The translations under genes and the position numbers were made by a program. A stretch of 21,956 nt of DNA from an uncultured Bacteroidales bacterium. Its GTDB lineage: Bacteria > Bacteroidota > Bacteroidia > Bacteroidales > Paludibacteraceae. The stretch spans positions 1-21,956 of the forward strand of contig CAMHEP010000008.1 in assembly GCA_946184195.1 (NCBI GenBank), read 5' to 3'. Below, one piece after another: positions 14,761 through 21,956 of the stretch (the stretch's first letter is position 1; the number at the start of each line of letters is the position of its first letter). Below the pieces are notes generated by a model. That model was not told the origin of the DNA and made no database searches. It saw nothing but the letters and a program-made list of their open reading frames with translations.

Positions 14761-15705
14761 TTAGTACTCCCAGAGGTCTTGTTCGAAATTGAGCAACTCC
14801 GTGTTTATACGCTTCTGCTCCTTGACAATCTCCTCGCTGGTGAAAGCGTAATCAGGGATGAGTCGGTTGTAGATATTACCCTCACCGATGATATACGATG
14901 TGTAAAGATGCTTAGCGAAGAACTCATCGAAGGTCACACGCCTTGTCTCGTTCTGTGACGGTATCACGAACTGTTGTGCCATGTAGGGACGCAAGTCATC
15001 AAATGCCACCCAGAAAAGCATTGACTCCAAGAGTGCCGTCGTAATCTGATCAGGCTCCTTCGTCGTAATCTTATCCGACTGCATAGGAGCTATCGCCATC
15101 AATTTGGTATGCATACGTGAGGTGTGACGATCAAAGAAGACCAACTCCACCACGAGATACTTCAACTGATTCTTCACGAAAGCCTCGTAGGGATAGAAGT
15201 GGAACGACAACTGGTCACTCACAGAGTCGTAGTGGATAAGCATCGCATCCGATTCTGCGATATTGTAGTGGTTTGGATCATCAGAATAGTCAGCGGTCGG
15301 GTCATCAGCCAAGAACATAGAGGGTATCATCTCCTTCGACATCGGAGTAGTGAAGTCGGGTTTGAAGAAGTCCATACCTTTTTGATAGATAGGCATACCA
15401 TCCACGATAGCATCTACAATCACCTTGAACAAACTACGATAGTCCGGATCGTCGTATCGAGTCGGGAAATAGAGTTGGTAATTCTGTTTGTAGCGCATGT
15501 CGATAATACGATAAACATAGCGCGACCAAATCACATCATCCTGACGGTGAGATACGTTGATAATCGTATCGCGAGCCTCACTATACTCACGCGACTGAAT
15601 ACGAGCCATACCTTTCGAGTCGAAGAAAGGATTCTCCAGATGTTGCGCAGAGAGTGACGCAATCATAGCGACGAGCAAACCGGCAATAACACAGATTCTT
15701 TTCAT
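14761..15705 (-). CDS. gldN: Type IX secretion system protein GldN/PorN
   Basis: GldN (PorN) is a periplasmic protein that, with the lipoprotein GldK, forms the ring of the T9SS under the outer membrane. The 314-residue product has a signal peptide (KR, hydrophobic core, cleavage likely after A20 in SLSA-Q). The body is typical of the family, including DVIWSRYVYRIIDMRYKQN and a central LVVELVFFDRHTSRMHTKLMAIAP block. It follows gldM by 14 bases and is the last gene before the terminator. The order K-L-M-N is as in Porphyromonas gingivalis and Flavobacterium. It appears slightly shorter than P. gingivalis PorN (about 360 residues from memory). Confidence 0.95.
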   Translation of the reverse strand: MKRICVIAGLLVAMIASLSAQHLENPFFDSKGMARIQSREYSEARDTIINVSHRQDDVIWSRYVYRIIDMRYKQNYQLYFPTRYDDPDYRSLFKVIVDAIVDGMPIYQKGMDFFKPDFTTPMSKEMIPSMFLADDPTADYSDDPNHYNIAESDAMLIHYDSVSDQLSFHFYPYEAFVKNQLKYLVVELVFFDRHTSRMHTKLMAIAPMQSDKITTKEPDQITTALLESMLFWVAFDDLRPYMAQQFVIPSQNETRRVTFDEFFAKHLYTSYIIGEGNIYNRLIPDYAFTSEEIVKEQKRINTELLNFEQDLWEY

Positions 15706-15719
15706 ATAGTATACACGAT

Positions 15720-17270
15720 TTAATTCAGGGTCAAGGGGATAGGACTCAGACGAGTATCCTTACCATCGGGACCTTTAGCGTGCACATCGGCAATAACGAC
15801 CATCGCACCTTTCTTGAGTTTACCCAGTTGATCCAATTGTTGCTTCGTAAATTTATCACCTCTCGCCTCGGTAAGCACACCATTAATGTTCACCTTGAAC
15901 GAAGTTATCTTATAGGGAAGGTCGAGCAAGCCGTCGGGGCCATAGCTGGCGATTACCGTAGCGTTCGAATTGAGCAGTGCGCCACGAGATATGTTACCCT
16001 CGGAGTACTCCGTCTCACCCGATTTGAAATATGCACCCGGCTTGGGGAGAGCCTTCACGCGGTACGTCTGGCTACCCATTTGTTGTACCTTACCCTCCAT
16101 CTCAGCAGCGACAGAGATAGTGACGGACTTGGAGCCGTCACCCGGCTTGATGATCCAGAAAGCGCCACGACGTGATACAGCAGCACCGTTCACTGTCACT
16201 TTCACCTTCTCGTTGCTCACACCGGGGACCGAGATAGAGAACTGGTTCTCGTAACCACGGTACATGATATTGAGGTCCGTATTGGAGATAGTCACACTGG
16301 GTTCACCCACGGTGTACTCGCTTTCGAAATCGAGGTATTGCATCTCACCCAAGTTGCTCAAATAGGCGATTTGACCTTTGAACTTCTTCACACCATTACC
16401 GGTAGCTACTATCTCGTAGAGTCCTTCGTCATTGATACGCTGACCGTCGATATAATACTCGGGACGTTGAGTCGAGTCGACTGCAGCAAGAATAATCTTT
16501 GCGCTGTACTTACTACCACGAATCACGTAGTCAGACTTAGGAATTACGTACGCATTAAGTTTGTTCACACGGAGGTCACTGGCATCTGTTCCCGCCATGA
16601 GGAATTGCACTACCTTACCCTCATATGCACGTACGTCGTTCTGCAGTTTGGTCAGCACCGTGATCGAGGCGCACATAGGCATTTCGTGGAAGATACCTTC
16701 TTCCCAAGATATCTCTTCACCCTCAGCATTGTGTGCATTTCCCGTAGCGAACATGGCATCAATCTCACGGCCCATCATCGTAGAGTCATTTTGACCTGCC
16801 ACCTCTTTCAGGAAGTTACGGTAGTCAATAATGTGCTGTTTCAACACCTCACCATGACCTTCCTTCAGACCATATTGGTGAGGAATGTTCGTATCGTCCT
16901 GCTTACCGATTTGGCTCACCTTGGCATTAGCTACGGCTTTCTTTCCGTCCACCATACGTACCATCTCGTCCTTGAAGTTCTGTATATAGAAATATATAGA
17001 ATCAGACTGAGCTTTCACCTGCATGGCTTTGTCATACCATTCCTGAGTCTTCTCGGGGTTCTGGTCCAATGCGGCTTTGAAGTTGCGATAGATTGCCTCA
17101 TTACTACCTTCTGTGGTAGCAATGGTAGCGTGCAAGCTATCGTCCACCTGCATGTAACCGTTCATAATGGCTGCACTGACGTTAAGCGCCAACATGGCGG
17201 TTAACACCAAGTACATCATACCAATCATTTTTTGTCTCGGGGTTTCCGGACAGTTTTTTGCTCCACCCAT
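15720..17270 (-). CDS. gldM: Type IX secretion motor protein GldM/PorM
   Basis: GldM is anchored in the inner membrane and spans the periplasm. With GldL it forms the proton-powered motor, and its tip contacts the GldK/GldN ring. The 516-residue protein starts with the highly conserved MGGAKNCPETPRQKMIGMMY, followed by a single membrane helix (about 15-36). A helical segment leads into beta-rich periplasmic domains with repeated Gly-rich turns, for example VSRRGAFWIIKPGDGSKSVT. Length is typical. It lies 42 bases after gldL and 14 bases before gldN, consistent with one operon that balances subunit supply. Confidence 0.97.
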   Translation of the reverse strand: MGGAKNCPETPRQKMIGMMYLVLTAMLALNVSAAIMNGYMQVDDSLHATIATTEGSNEAIYRNFKAALDQNPEKTQEWYDKAMQVKAQSDSIYFYIQNFKDEMVRMVDGKKAVANAKVSQIGKQDDTNIPHQYGLKEGHGEVLKQHIIDYRNFLKEVAGQNDSTMMGREIDAMFATGNAHNAEGEEISWEEGIFHEMPMCASITVLTKLQNDVRAYEGKVVQFLMAGTDASDLRVNKLNAYVIPKSDYVIRGSKYSAKIILAAVDSTQRPEYYIDGQRINDEGLYEIVATGNGVKKFKGQIAYLSNLGEMQYLDFESEYTVGEPSVTISNTDLNIMYRGYENQFSISVPGVSNEKVKVTVNGAAVSRRGAFWIIKPGDGSKSVTISVAAEMEGKVQQMGSQTYRVKALPKPGAYFKSGETEYSEGNISRGALLNSNATVIASYGPDGLLDLPYKITSFKVNINGVLTEARGDKFTKQQLDQLGKLKKGAMVVIADVHAKGPDGKDTRLSPIPLTLN

Positions 17271-17312
17271 GATTTCTCAATGTTTAGTGTTTAATACTTG
17301 AGTCAATAGGAT

Positions 17313-18233
17313 TTAATTGAGAGCGGTCAACATGTTACCATATACCTTGTTCAGGTCAGCCACCTGTTGAGCTAATTTCTTTGTAGCCTCTTCGTATGCA
17401 GCTTGAGCTTTCATTGCTTCAGCAGCAGCCAGAGCCATCTTCTCTGCATTAGATGCCATTGAGCCTACATGCTGAGCAGCCTGTGCCACCTGTTGAGCTT
17501 GAGCCTTATAGGTATCGGCTTGACTTTGGAGCGAATTGATTTGCAGTTCGTAGATAGAATTGAGCGAGCCTAATTTCTGACCAATAGCTTCCACGTTTTT
17601 CTGGTATGCATTCGTACCGGCAGCCACATTCTGCATACCTGCAACCACATTGGTGTAAGCGACACCCAGTTCCTCGTTCTTCTGACCAAGGGCTTGTGCG
17701 CTGGCAGCGAACTTACCAGCAGCCGTAGCAGCCAATTCAGCGTTCTCACTCAGCTTAGAAGTAGAGGTAGCGACCTTACCCAGTTCGGAAAGTTGACCTG
17801 CCGTTTTAGCCAAATCAGCGATACCGCCTTTGAGTGCATCCATATCCTTGTCAGTCAAAGCAGGCACATTTGCCTTTGAAGCTCCGGCAGAAGCACCGCC
17901 TTCCATTCCGGCACCCAGTAAAGTAGGAGCGGCTTGCAGTTGTGCTTTCTCAATACGGTCGTCCGGAGAACCGAACTCCAATAGCTGCGGGAATACGTTA
18001 CCCCAGTGATACTCCTCGTGCGGAGCCTCGAGCACACCTATCATAAAGAGGAATGCCTCTGTCATCATACCCGCGGTCAACACAATACCGGCACCGGGCC
18101 AGTGCATAATCTTAAAGAGCGCACCAATAATAACGACGGATGCACCTAACGAATAAACGATGTTTACAACGTTCTTTCCTTGGTACGAATGGTACCAATG
18201 CATGAAGCCACCTTCTTTCTTTTCTGTAGCCAT
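17313..18233 (-). CDS. gldL: Type IX secretion motor protein GldL/PorL
   Basis: GldL is the inner-membrane stator of the T9SS and, in the wider bacterial group, of the gliding motor. The 306-residue protein has two membrane helices (about 22-42 and 47-68) separated by the conserved HWPGAG (44-49). K41 at the end of helix 1 and the buried E59 in helix 2 (MMTEAFLF) correspond to the charged residues linked to proton flow in this family. The C-terminal half is an alanine- and glutamine-rich cytoplasmic coiled coil (about 130-300). It lies 72 bases after gldK with no promoter match between them. Confidence 0.97.
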   Translation of the reverse strand: MATEKKEGGFMHWYHSYQGKNVVNIVYSLGASVVIIGALFKIMHWPGAGIVLTAGMMTEAFLFMIGVLEAPHEEYHWGNVFPQLLEFGSPDDRIEKAQLQAAPTLLGAGMEGGASAGASKANVPALTDKDMDALKGGIADLAKTAGQLSELGKVATSTSKLSENAELAATAAGKFAASAQALGQKNEELGVAYTNVVAGMQNVAAGTNAYQKNVEAIGQKLGSLNSIYELQINSLQSQADTYKAQAQQVAQAAQHVGSMASNAEKMALAAAEAMKAQAAYEEATKKLAQQVADLNKVYGNMLTALN

Positions 18234-18305
18234 AATAGTAAGACTTTAGTTATAGTTAATGATTTTGTTATTTTTTTCTTTCTTTGTGGTGTTAAGTTGC
18301 GCCTT

Positions 18306-19655
18306 TTATTCTCCAATATAAGCACGTACGCAACGGAAACCGATATAGGGGCGGCTCTCGTACTGAAACTCATAGGAACGGACACCGCATTGCAGATAGT
18401 AACTGATATCCTTCCAACTTCCGCCCTTCACCACCTTACGTTTCAAGATATCGGGGTCATCCTTACGAGCCATGTAGGAATAATCAGGGTTCAAGTCGTG
18501 TACAGCAGTATTTGAAGAAGACTGATAAACGGATGCCGTCCACTCTGCCACGTTTCCAGCCATATCAAACAGACCAAAATCGTTCGGGCGGAACTGGGCT
18601 ACACGCATCGTAGAGGTTCCGGTATCATCATTATATCCACCACGATAGGGCTTGAAGTTAGCGAAGAAACAGCCCTTGCTATCACGCGCATAGTTACCTC
18701 CCCAAGGATAAGTTGCCATCTTACGTCCGCCACGTGCTGCATATTCCCACTGAGCCTCAGTCGGGAGACGGTAATCCTGAGCACGCATGCTGGCATGCGT
18801 ATTAAAGAACATTGTACGCCAATTGCAGAAAGCGTGTGCTTGCTCCCATGTCACACCCACAACCGGATACTCCAAATAGCCGGGGTGAGAGAAATAGAGC
18901 AAGAGCATCGGGTCATTAAACGAATATTGGAAATCACGCACCCAGCACAAGGTATCCGGATAAATACAGATAATCTTGTGAGTCAAGAGGTCCTTTGGCT
19001 CAATCAACGGACGATAGATAGTACTGTCCTTGATGCCACCGTTCTCCATAATCCAGAAACTATCCACACGTGCCGTAGCTCCCGGAGGATAAAGACCCTG
19101 CGTTACATCGAATTTCTTACTCAAATCGATTGCCTCATCATAGTTTATCCAACTATAACGATAATGCAGTGCATTCACACGGAGTGTGCCATCAGCGAAG
19201 AACATCGGCTCCAAAGCCTCACGTACCTCTTCCTCCTTGCTATTCCAAGGAATTTTCTTATTCCAGTTGATTCGGAAATTCTCCTCATCAAACTCCTCGT
19301 CCTTAGGTTGAATAGCATAGTCCGTCATTCCGGCATTCACCAAATGGGTGAGGGCGATAGAGTCACGCACCCACTTCACGAACTGTTTGTACTCATTGTT
19401 CGTGATCTCTGTCTCATCCATCCAGAAAGCTTCTACGGTTGCCATCATGATATTATCCGGCTGTTCAAAAACAGCGGATTGGGTATTAGCGCCCATCATG
19501 AAGGAGCCTTTCTTAATGAATACCATGCCATAAGGATTAGCTTCCTTGAAGTTACCGGCATTGCTCACACCGACCAACTCTCCGGCAGGGCCGTTACAAC
19601 TTGCAAGAGCAAGTGTTACCGCAATCGCCAATGGCAGAATCTTAGTTACTTTCAT
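18306..19655 (-). CDS. gldK: Type IX secretion lipoprotein GldK/PorK
   Basis: GldK is an outer-membrane-anchored lipoprotein that builds the T9SS ring with GldN. The 449-residue protein has a lipoprotein signal peptide with the lipobox LASC (C20 would be lipidated). The rest is a formylglycine-generating-enzyme-like fold, seen in MVFIKKGSFMMG (44-55), RLPTEAQWEYAARGG, NVAEWTAS, GGSWKD (411-416) and GFRCVRA (439-445). Family knowledge says this fold is structural here and not enzymatic. It sits 58 bases after porP; the gap has no promoter match. Confidence 0.96.
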   Translation of the reverse strand: MKVTKILPLAIAVTLALASCNGPAGELVGVSNAGNFKEANPYGMVFIKKGSFMMGANTQSAVFEQPDNIMMATVEAFWMDETEITNNEYKQFVKWVRDSIALTHLVNAGMTDYAIQPKDEEFDEENFRINWNKKIPWNSKEEEVREALEPMFFADGTLRVNALHYRYSWINYDEAIDLSKKFDVTQGLYPPGATARVDSFWIMENGGIKDSTIYRPLIEPKDLLTHKIICIYPDTLCWVRDFQYSFNDPMLLLYFSHPGYLEYPVVGVTWEQAHAFCNWRTMFFNTHASMRAQDYRLPTEAQWEYAARGGRKMATYPWGGNYARDSKGCFFANFKPYRGGYNDDTGTSTMRVAQFRPNDFGLFDMAGNVAEWTASVYQSSSNTAVHDLNPDYSYMARKDDPDILKRKVVKGGSWKDISYYLQCGVRSYEFQYESRPYIGFRCVRAYIGE

Positions 19656-19713
19656 ATTCGTTTTTCACTTAATGTTCAACGTTACTTTCAGGTATCTATA
19701 CCTTATATATTAT

Positions 19714-20691
19714 CTATAGGTAGCGTACACTCTTATAGCGGTTGGTACGCTTAGGTTTCAATATATTAAATCCGTATGCGAGATATATCTCATGGTTACC
19801 TGCACTTTCCAGCATCAGTTTGTTATGCGGTATCTCGAATGTATATCCGAGTTGCAATCCCGAGATAATCTCCACACCCAACAGGATATTTACGCTTCCG
19901 GCTATGCGGTATCCCAATCCCCAACTATACCGGTCTTTGTAGAGGCAGAGCATAGTCAAGTTCACATCCCATGAGCGGAAGTCTGACATCACCATCGCGG
20001 AGGGCTTCAACACCCAATCACGATGATTCTTGAGTCGCCAGTTATATCCTCCGCTCACATACATAGTTCCGACCAGTGTGACCTCCGATTTCTCATCCCA
20101 ATCGACTTTAGGTCGTGTGACGTGCGAGTAACTGGCATCTACCCACCAAGTAGGTGTAGCATACCGGATTCCCAATCCCATATCAAACTTCATTCCCGAT
20201 TTACTGCCGGTCGGGATAGCCTCGTCACTGGACGAAATAACATATCCGTCTGCGCCACTTCCTGTTATCAATCCTTCCAGGTCTTTAAGGTTGACACTAT
20301 CTCCCTTAAAACCCACATTGACAAACCCCAAGTCTACACCGATGCTTAAATATCCATTCCCCAATTTCTGACGATAGGTATACTGAGCATGCAAGGCTTG
20401 ATTGGTGAACAAACCGAATCGGTCATTCAGGAATCGTATACCGGCACCATGTCGAGTTTTGCCTATGACAAAGGGCGAACTGAATGAGAAGTAGGTTACC
20501 ATGGGAGCATTCTGCATGCCTATATATTGCATACGGTGCATACCCGCCACCTTCATCAAGTCGCCTTCTCCCGCCGCCGCAGGATTATAGGCAGTTGGTA
20601 TATACATATATTGTCCTATCTGGGGATCAAACTGTGCCGACACACGAATGGCACAGAGTATCACTACAATCAGAACAACATATCGTTTCAC
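19714..20691 (-). CDS. porP: Type IX secretion outer-membrane protein PorP/SprF family, GTG start
   Basis: PorP/SprF proteins are outer-membrane beta-barrels that work with the T9SS, in P. gingivalis as an anchor at the translocon's cell-surface side. The 325-residue product has a signal peptide (cleavage likely after A19, VSA-Q) and the family opening QFDPQIGQYMYIPTAYNPAAAG (20-41). Long amphipathic strands follow, ending in a beta-barrel-like C-terminal region. The start is GTG at 20691: no in-frame ATG lies upstream within the gap, and the next ATG would remove the signal peptide. An out-of-frame ATG followed at once by TGA overlaps this start (AATGTGA). It is second in the operon, as P. 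gingivalis has porP directly before porK. Confidence 0.94.
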   Translation of the reverse strand: MKRYVVLIVVILCAIRVSAQFDPQIGQYMYIPTAYNPAAAGEGDLMKVAGMHRMQYIGMQNAPMVTYFSFSSPFVIGKTRHGAGIRFLNDRFGLFTNQALHAQYTYRQKLGNGYLSIGVDLGFVNVGFKGDSVNLKDLEGLITGSGADGYVISSSDEAIPTGSKSGMKFDMGLGIRYATPTWWVDASYSHVTRPKVDWDEKSEVTLVGTMYVSGGYNWRLKNHRDWVLKPSAMVMSDFRSWDVNLTMLCLYKDRYSWGLGYRIAGSVNILLGVEIISGLQLGYTFEIPHNKLMLESAGNHEIYLAYGFNILKPKRTNRYKSVRYL

Positions 20692-20747
20692 ATTCTTTGT
20701 TTTCTTGTTTTCAACTTGCGAGGTTACATAGGGCTCGCATTCCCTCT

Positions 20748-20969
20748 TTAGTACTCCTCTTCGTCGAAGAAGAAATCATCTTTGGTCGGATAATCGGGCC
20801 AGATATCCTCAATACACTCGTATACCTCGTCCTCATCCTCCAACTCCTGAAGATTCTCAATGACCTCCATAGGAGCTCCGATACGATTGGCATAGTCCAA
20901 CAACTCCTCTTTGGTTGCAGGCCATGGAGCATCCTCTATTTTTGAAGCCAATTCTAATGTCCAATACAT
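20748..20969 (-). CDS. Small acidic DUF2795 family protein
   Basis: A 73-residue protein of unknown function, rich in Asp and Glu, especially at the C-terminus (DDFFFDEEEY). The block EDAPWPATKEELLDYANRIGAP (12-33) followed by EVIENLQELEDEDEVYECIEDIWPDYPT (35-62) is what I recall of DUF2795 proteins in Bacteroidetes. It has no signal peptide or membrane segment, so it is probably cytoplasmic. It is the first gene after the predicted promoter and lies 56 bases ahead of porP with no promoter match between, so it is probably co-expressed with the T9SS genes. A regulatory or accessory role is possible but not shown. Confidence 0.87.
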   Translation of the reverse strand: MYWTLELASKIEDAPWPATKEELLDYANRIGAPMEVIENLQELEDEDEVYECIEDIWPDYPTKDDFFFDEEEY

Positions 20970-21066
20970 AATTCCAAGTTAATGTTAGTAGGTTAGTAAA
21001 TCCGTTGTATTTATTACTTTTTTATCTTAATATTTACACATAATTCCATACTAAAATCTATCGCTA

Positions 21067-21118
21067 TTGCGCGACAATCCCGCCCTTTTAGGGGCTTTTA
21101 ATCGAAATTATCGCGCAA
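21067..21118. repeat. 11-base inverted repeat over the T9SS operon start
   Basis: The left arm TTGCGCGACAA (21067-21077) and the right arm TTATCGCGCAA (21108-21118) are complementary with one mismatch, separated by 30 bases. The right arm overlaps the end of the -7 box and the predicted transcription start. The spacer holds a smaller GCCC/GGGC hairpin (21082-21094). It may be an operator or a leader RNA structure. Confidence 0.7.
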
Positions 21119-21147
21119 AAGTAGTAAAAACTTTCGATTCATGCAAA
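21116..21147 (-). promoter_or_regulatory. Predicted promoter of the DUF2795-porP-gldKLMN operon
   Basis: Minus-strand TTTG (21147-21144), a 20-base spacer and TACTTTTG (21123-21116) match the Bacteroidetes consensus. The predicted start near 21111 leaves a leader of about 140 bases before the DUF2795 ATG. The rest of the 259-base gap (20970-21228) is AT-rich and shows no gene. Confidence 0.78.
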
Positions 21148-21228
21148 CTTTTTTGCGATTATTTTACATTTTTATGCGTTTTTTTTGCAAAGTCGACCTT
21201 ACAAAATCATTTTTTCAGGCCAACAAGT

Positions 21229-21765
21229 TCATTTTACCCATTTTTCACCAATCTTGCCTTCTCGCTGACATAACGTTCGCGATACAACAAAAAAATAATC
21301 CGAAAGGCGATTCAAAAAGGGCAAAATAGTAACATTTTGATTTTCCGATTTTTCACATTCTAATTGGCACTTTAGTACACGTCTTTCCAACCTGCGGGTT
21401 ATCGTCCGACAAACATGACTGAGAGCGACTGCCCGTGACCCGGTCGGCAATAGAAACGAACGGTTCTCGGGTAAGACCGCCTGCTGCTCATCAATCCACC
21501 CTTCTAAATGTGCGATATCATTATTCATTATCCATTCGCCCTCAGCACCGGCAAGAGCAGCTCCTATATTAAAGAGTTTATTCTGCACCCAGCGTAATTG
21601 CTCATCTATATCATCAGGCAGAACCTCCGCACGGAGCAAACCGACAAAACTATTCAACTCATCGGCTGTGCCATAGGCCTCCAATCGACTGTCTGTCTTG
21701 TGCACACGCTGTCCCCCACATAGGGATGTCATACCCTTGTCACCTGTTTTGGTATATATTTTCAT
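21229..21765 (-). CDS. PduO-type cob(I)alamin adenosyltransferase
   Basis: This 178-residue enzyme transfers the adenosyl group of ATP to reduced cobalamin, giving coenzyme B12. It has the N-terminal ATP-binding motif YTKTGDKG (4-11), the block RLEAYGTADELNSFVGLL typical of the PduO/MMAB class, the segment RTITRRLERRV with its conserved arginines, and the C-terminal FLNRLSDYFFVVSR. Length is normal. It follows the methyltransferase gene by 12 bases and was probably transcribed with it. I see no cobalamin riboswitch in the part of this unit inside the window; one could lie further upstream. Confidence 0.94.
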   Translation of the reverse strand: MKIYTKTGDKGMTSLCGGQRVHKTDSRLEAYGTADELNSFVGLLRAEVLPDDIDEQLRWVQNKLFNIGAALAGAEGEWIMNNDIAHLEGWIDEQQAVLPENRSFLLPTGSRAVALSHVCRTITRRLERRVLKCQLECEKSENQNVTILPFLNRLSDYFFVVSRTLCQREGKIGEKWVK

Positions 21766-21777
21766 AGGATTATGTAG

Positions 21778-21956
21778 TTAGTATCGCAATCGATAGTGAC
21801 GGCGAAGATAATGTTCATCAAAAAATAGTATTCCGAAGTCAAAAAGGTCAAAACTACTGGTGACCCATTCATGATGTTTGATACGCCACCACGCCCTATC
21901 CATATCGGGAGAACAGTGAATATCATCAATCACCATCATTGTCTTTTCCCCGACTA
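21778..21956 (-). CDS. Class I SAM-dependent methyltransferase, 5' part outside window
   Basis: Only the last 58 codons are inside the window, ending at TAA (21780-21778). The segment MMVIDDIHCSPDMDRAWW, then VTSSFDLFDFGILFF and a basic-aromatic tail (RRHYRLRY), resembles the C-terminus of Bacteroidetes class I methyltransferases that end DIHWSxxMExAW...DLFxxGLVFF...HYxxRY. The catalytic SAM-binding part is not visible, so the substrate cannot be judged. Its stop is 12 bases before the adenosyltransferase ATG, suggesting one operon. Confidence 0.7.
   Translation of the reverse strand, partial: VGEKTMMVIDDIHCSPDMDRAWWRIKHHEWVTSSFDLFDFGILFFDEHYLRRHYRLRY

Noticed and set aside
16338..17204. Long plus-strand open frame (288 codons) opposite gldM
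   Set aside because: It lies wholly inside gldM, has no family features and no start context; another shadow frame.
18795..19754. Long plus-strand open frame (319 codons) opposite gldK
   Set aside because: The opposite strand encodes a complete, recognisable GldK. The plus-strand frame has no recognisable domain or promoter and crosses the end of porP. It is an antisense shadow of codon bias.
21081..21100. Terminator formed by GCCC-TTTTAG-GGGC followed by TTTTAA on the plus strand
   Set aside because: The stem is only 4-5 base pairs, no plus-strand gene ends here, and in the minus orientation no T-run follows.
20970..21228. Cobalamin riboswitch near the adenosyltransferase
   Set aside because: The gap lies downstream of the adenosyltransferase, not upstream, and no B12-box-like sequence was seen.

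Overview
The window looks like chromosomal DNA of a member of the Bacteroidetes, most likely order Bacteroidales. Three things support this: a complete porP-gldK-gldL-gldM-gldN core of the type IX secretion system (T9SS), several gene families typical of the phylum (DUF3098, DUF2795 and DUF4954 proteins, and the 3'-5' exonuclease next to dnaN), and promoters of the Bacteroidetes type (TTTG, a 19-20 base spacer, then TAnnTTTG) rather than -35/-10 boxes. I cannot name a genus. No rRNA, tRNA, CRISPR array, phage or transposase gene is visible.

Layout, read along the minus strand (right to left), where all genes but one lie. Far right: the 3' end of a class I SAM-dependent methyltransferase, then a PduO-type cobalamin adenosyltransferase. 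After a 259-base gap holding a strong predicted promoter (about 21116-21147) and an inverted repeat comes the T9SS operon: a small acidic DUF2795 protein, porP, gldK, gldL, gldM, gldN. A perfect GC-rich palindrome followed by six T residues (14722-14750) closes it. Next is a compressed housekeeping run: ftsX, DUF3098, uppP, truB, queA, ung, polA, mostly overlapping or separated by a few bases, linking cell division and envelope, tRNA modification and DNA repair. Then hflX with its own predicted promoter, and a phosphohexomutase-family gene behind it. murI is the only plus-strand gene; it converges on the phosphomutase gene and diverges from dnaN. dnaN is followed by a DEDDh exonuclease and a DUF4954 protein that runs off the left edge.

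How the genes work together: GldL/GldM form the proton-driven motor, GldK/GldN the periplasmic ring, and PorP is an outer-membrane component of one secretion apparatus. UppP and MurI feed peptidoglycan synthesis. Ung and PolA are consecutive steps of uracil base-excision repair and their genes are translationally close. DnaN and the exonuclease belong to replication and proofreading.

The most unusual material is in and around polA. The encoded polymerase has no recognisable 3'-5' proofreading domain. In its place is a linker containing an 18-base-period Ser/Lys/Asp repeat and a perfect 51-base tandem duplication read in frame. That duplication carries the 8-base word ATGTACGA, which also occurs in clusters after murI and after polA, at least nine times on the same strand within 5 kb. 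Other points for a second look are a queA whose signature motifs deviate at several normally fixed positions, and the inverted repeat over the T9SS operon start. I did not find convincing evidence of a wholly new multi-gene system.
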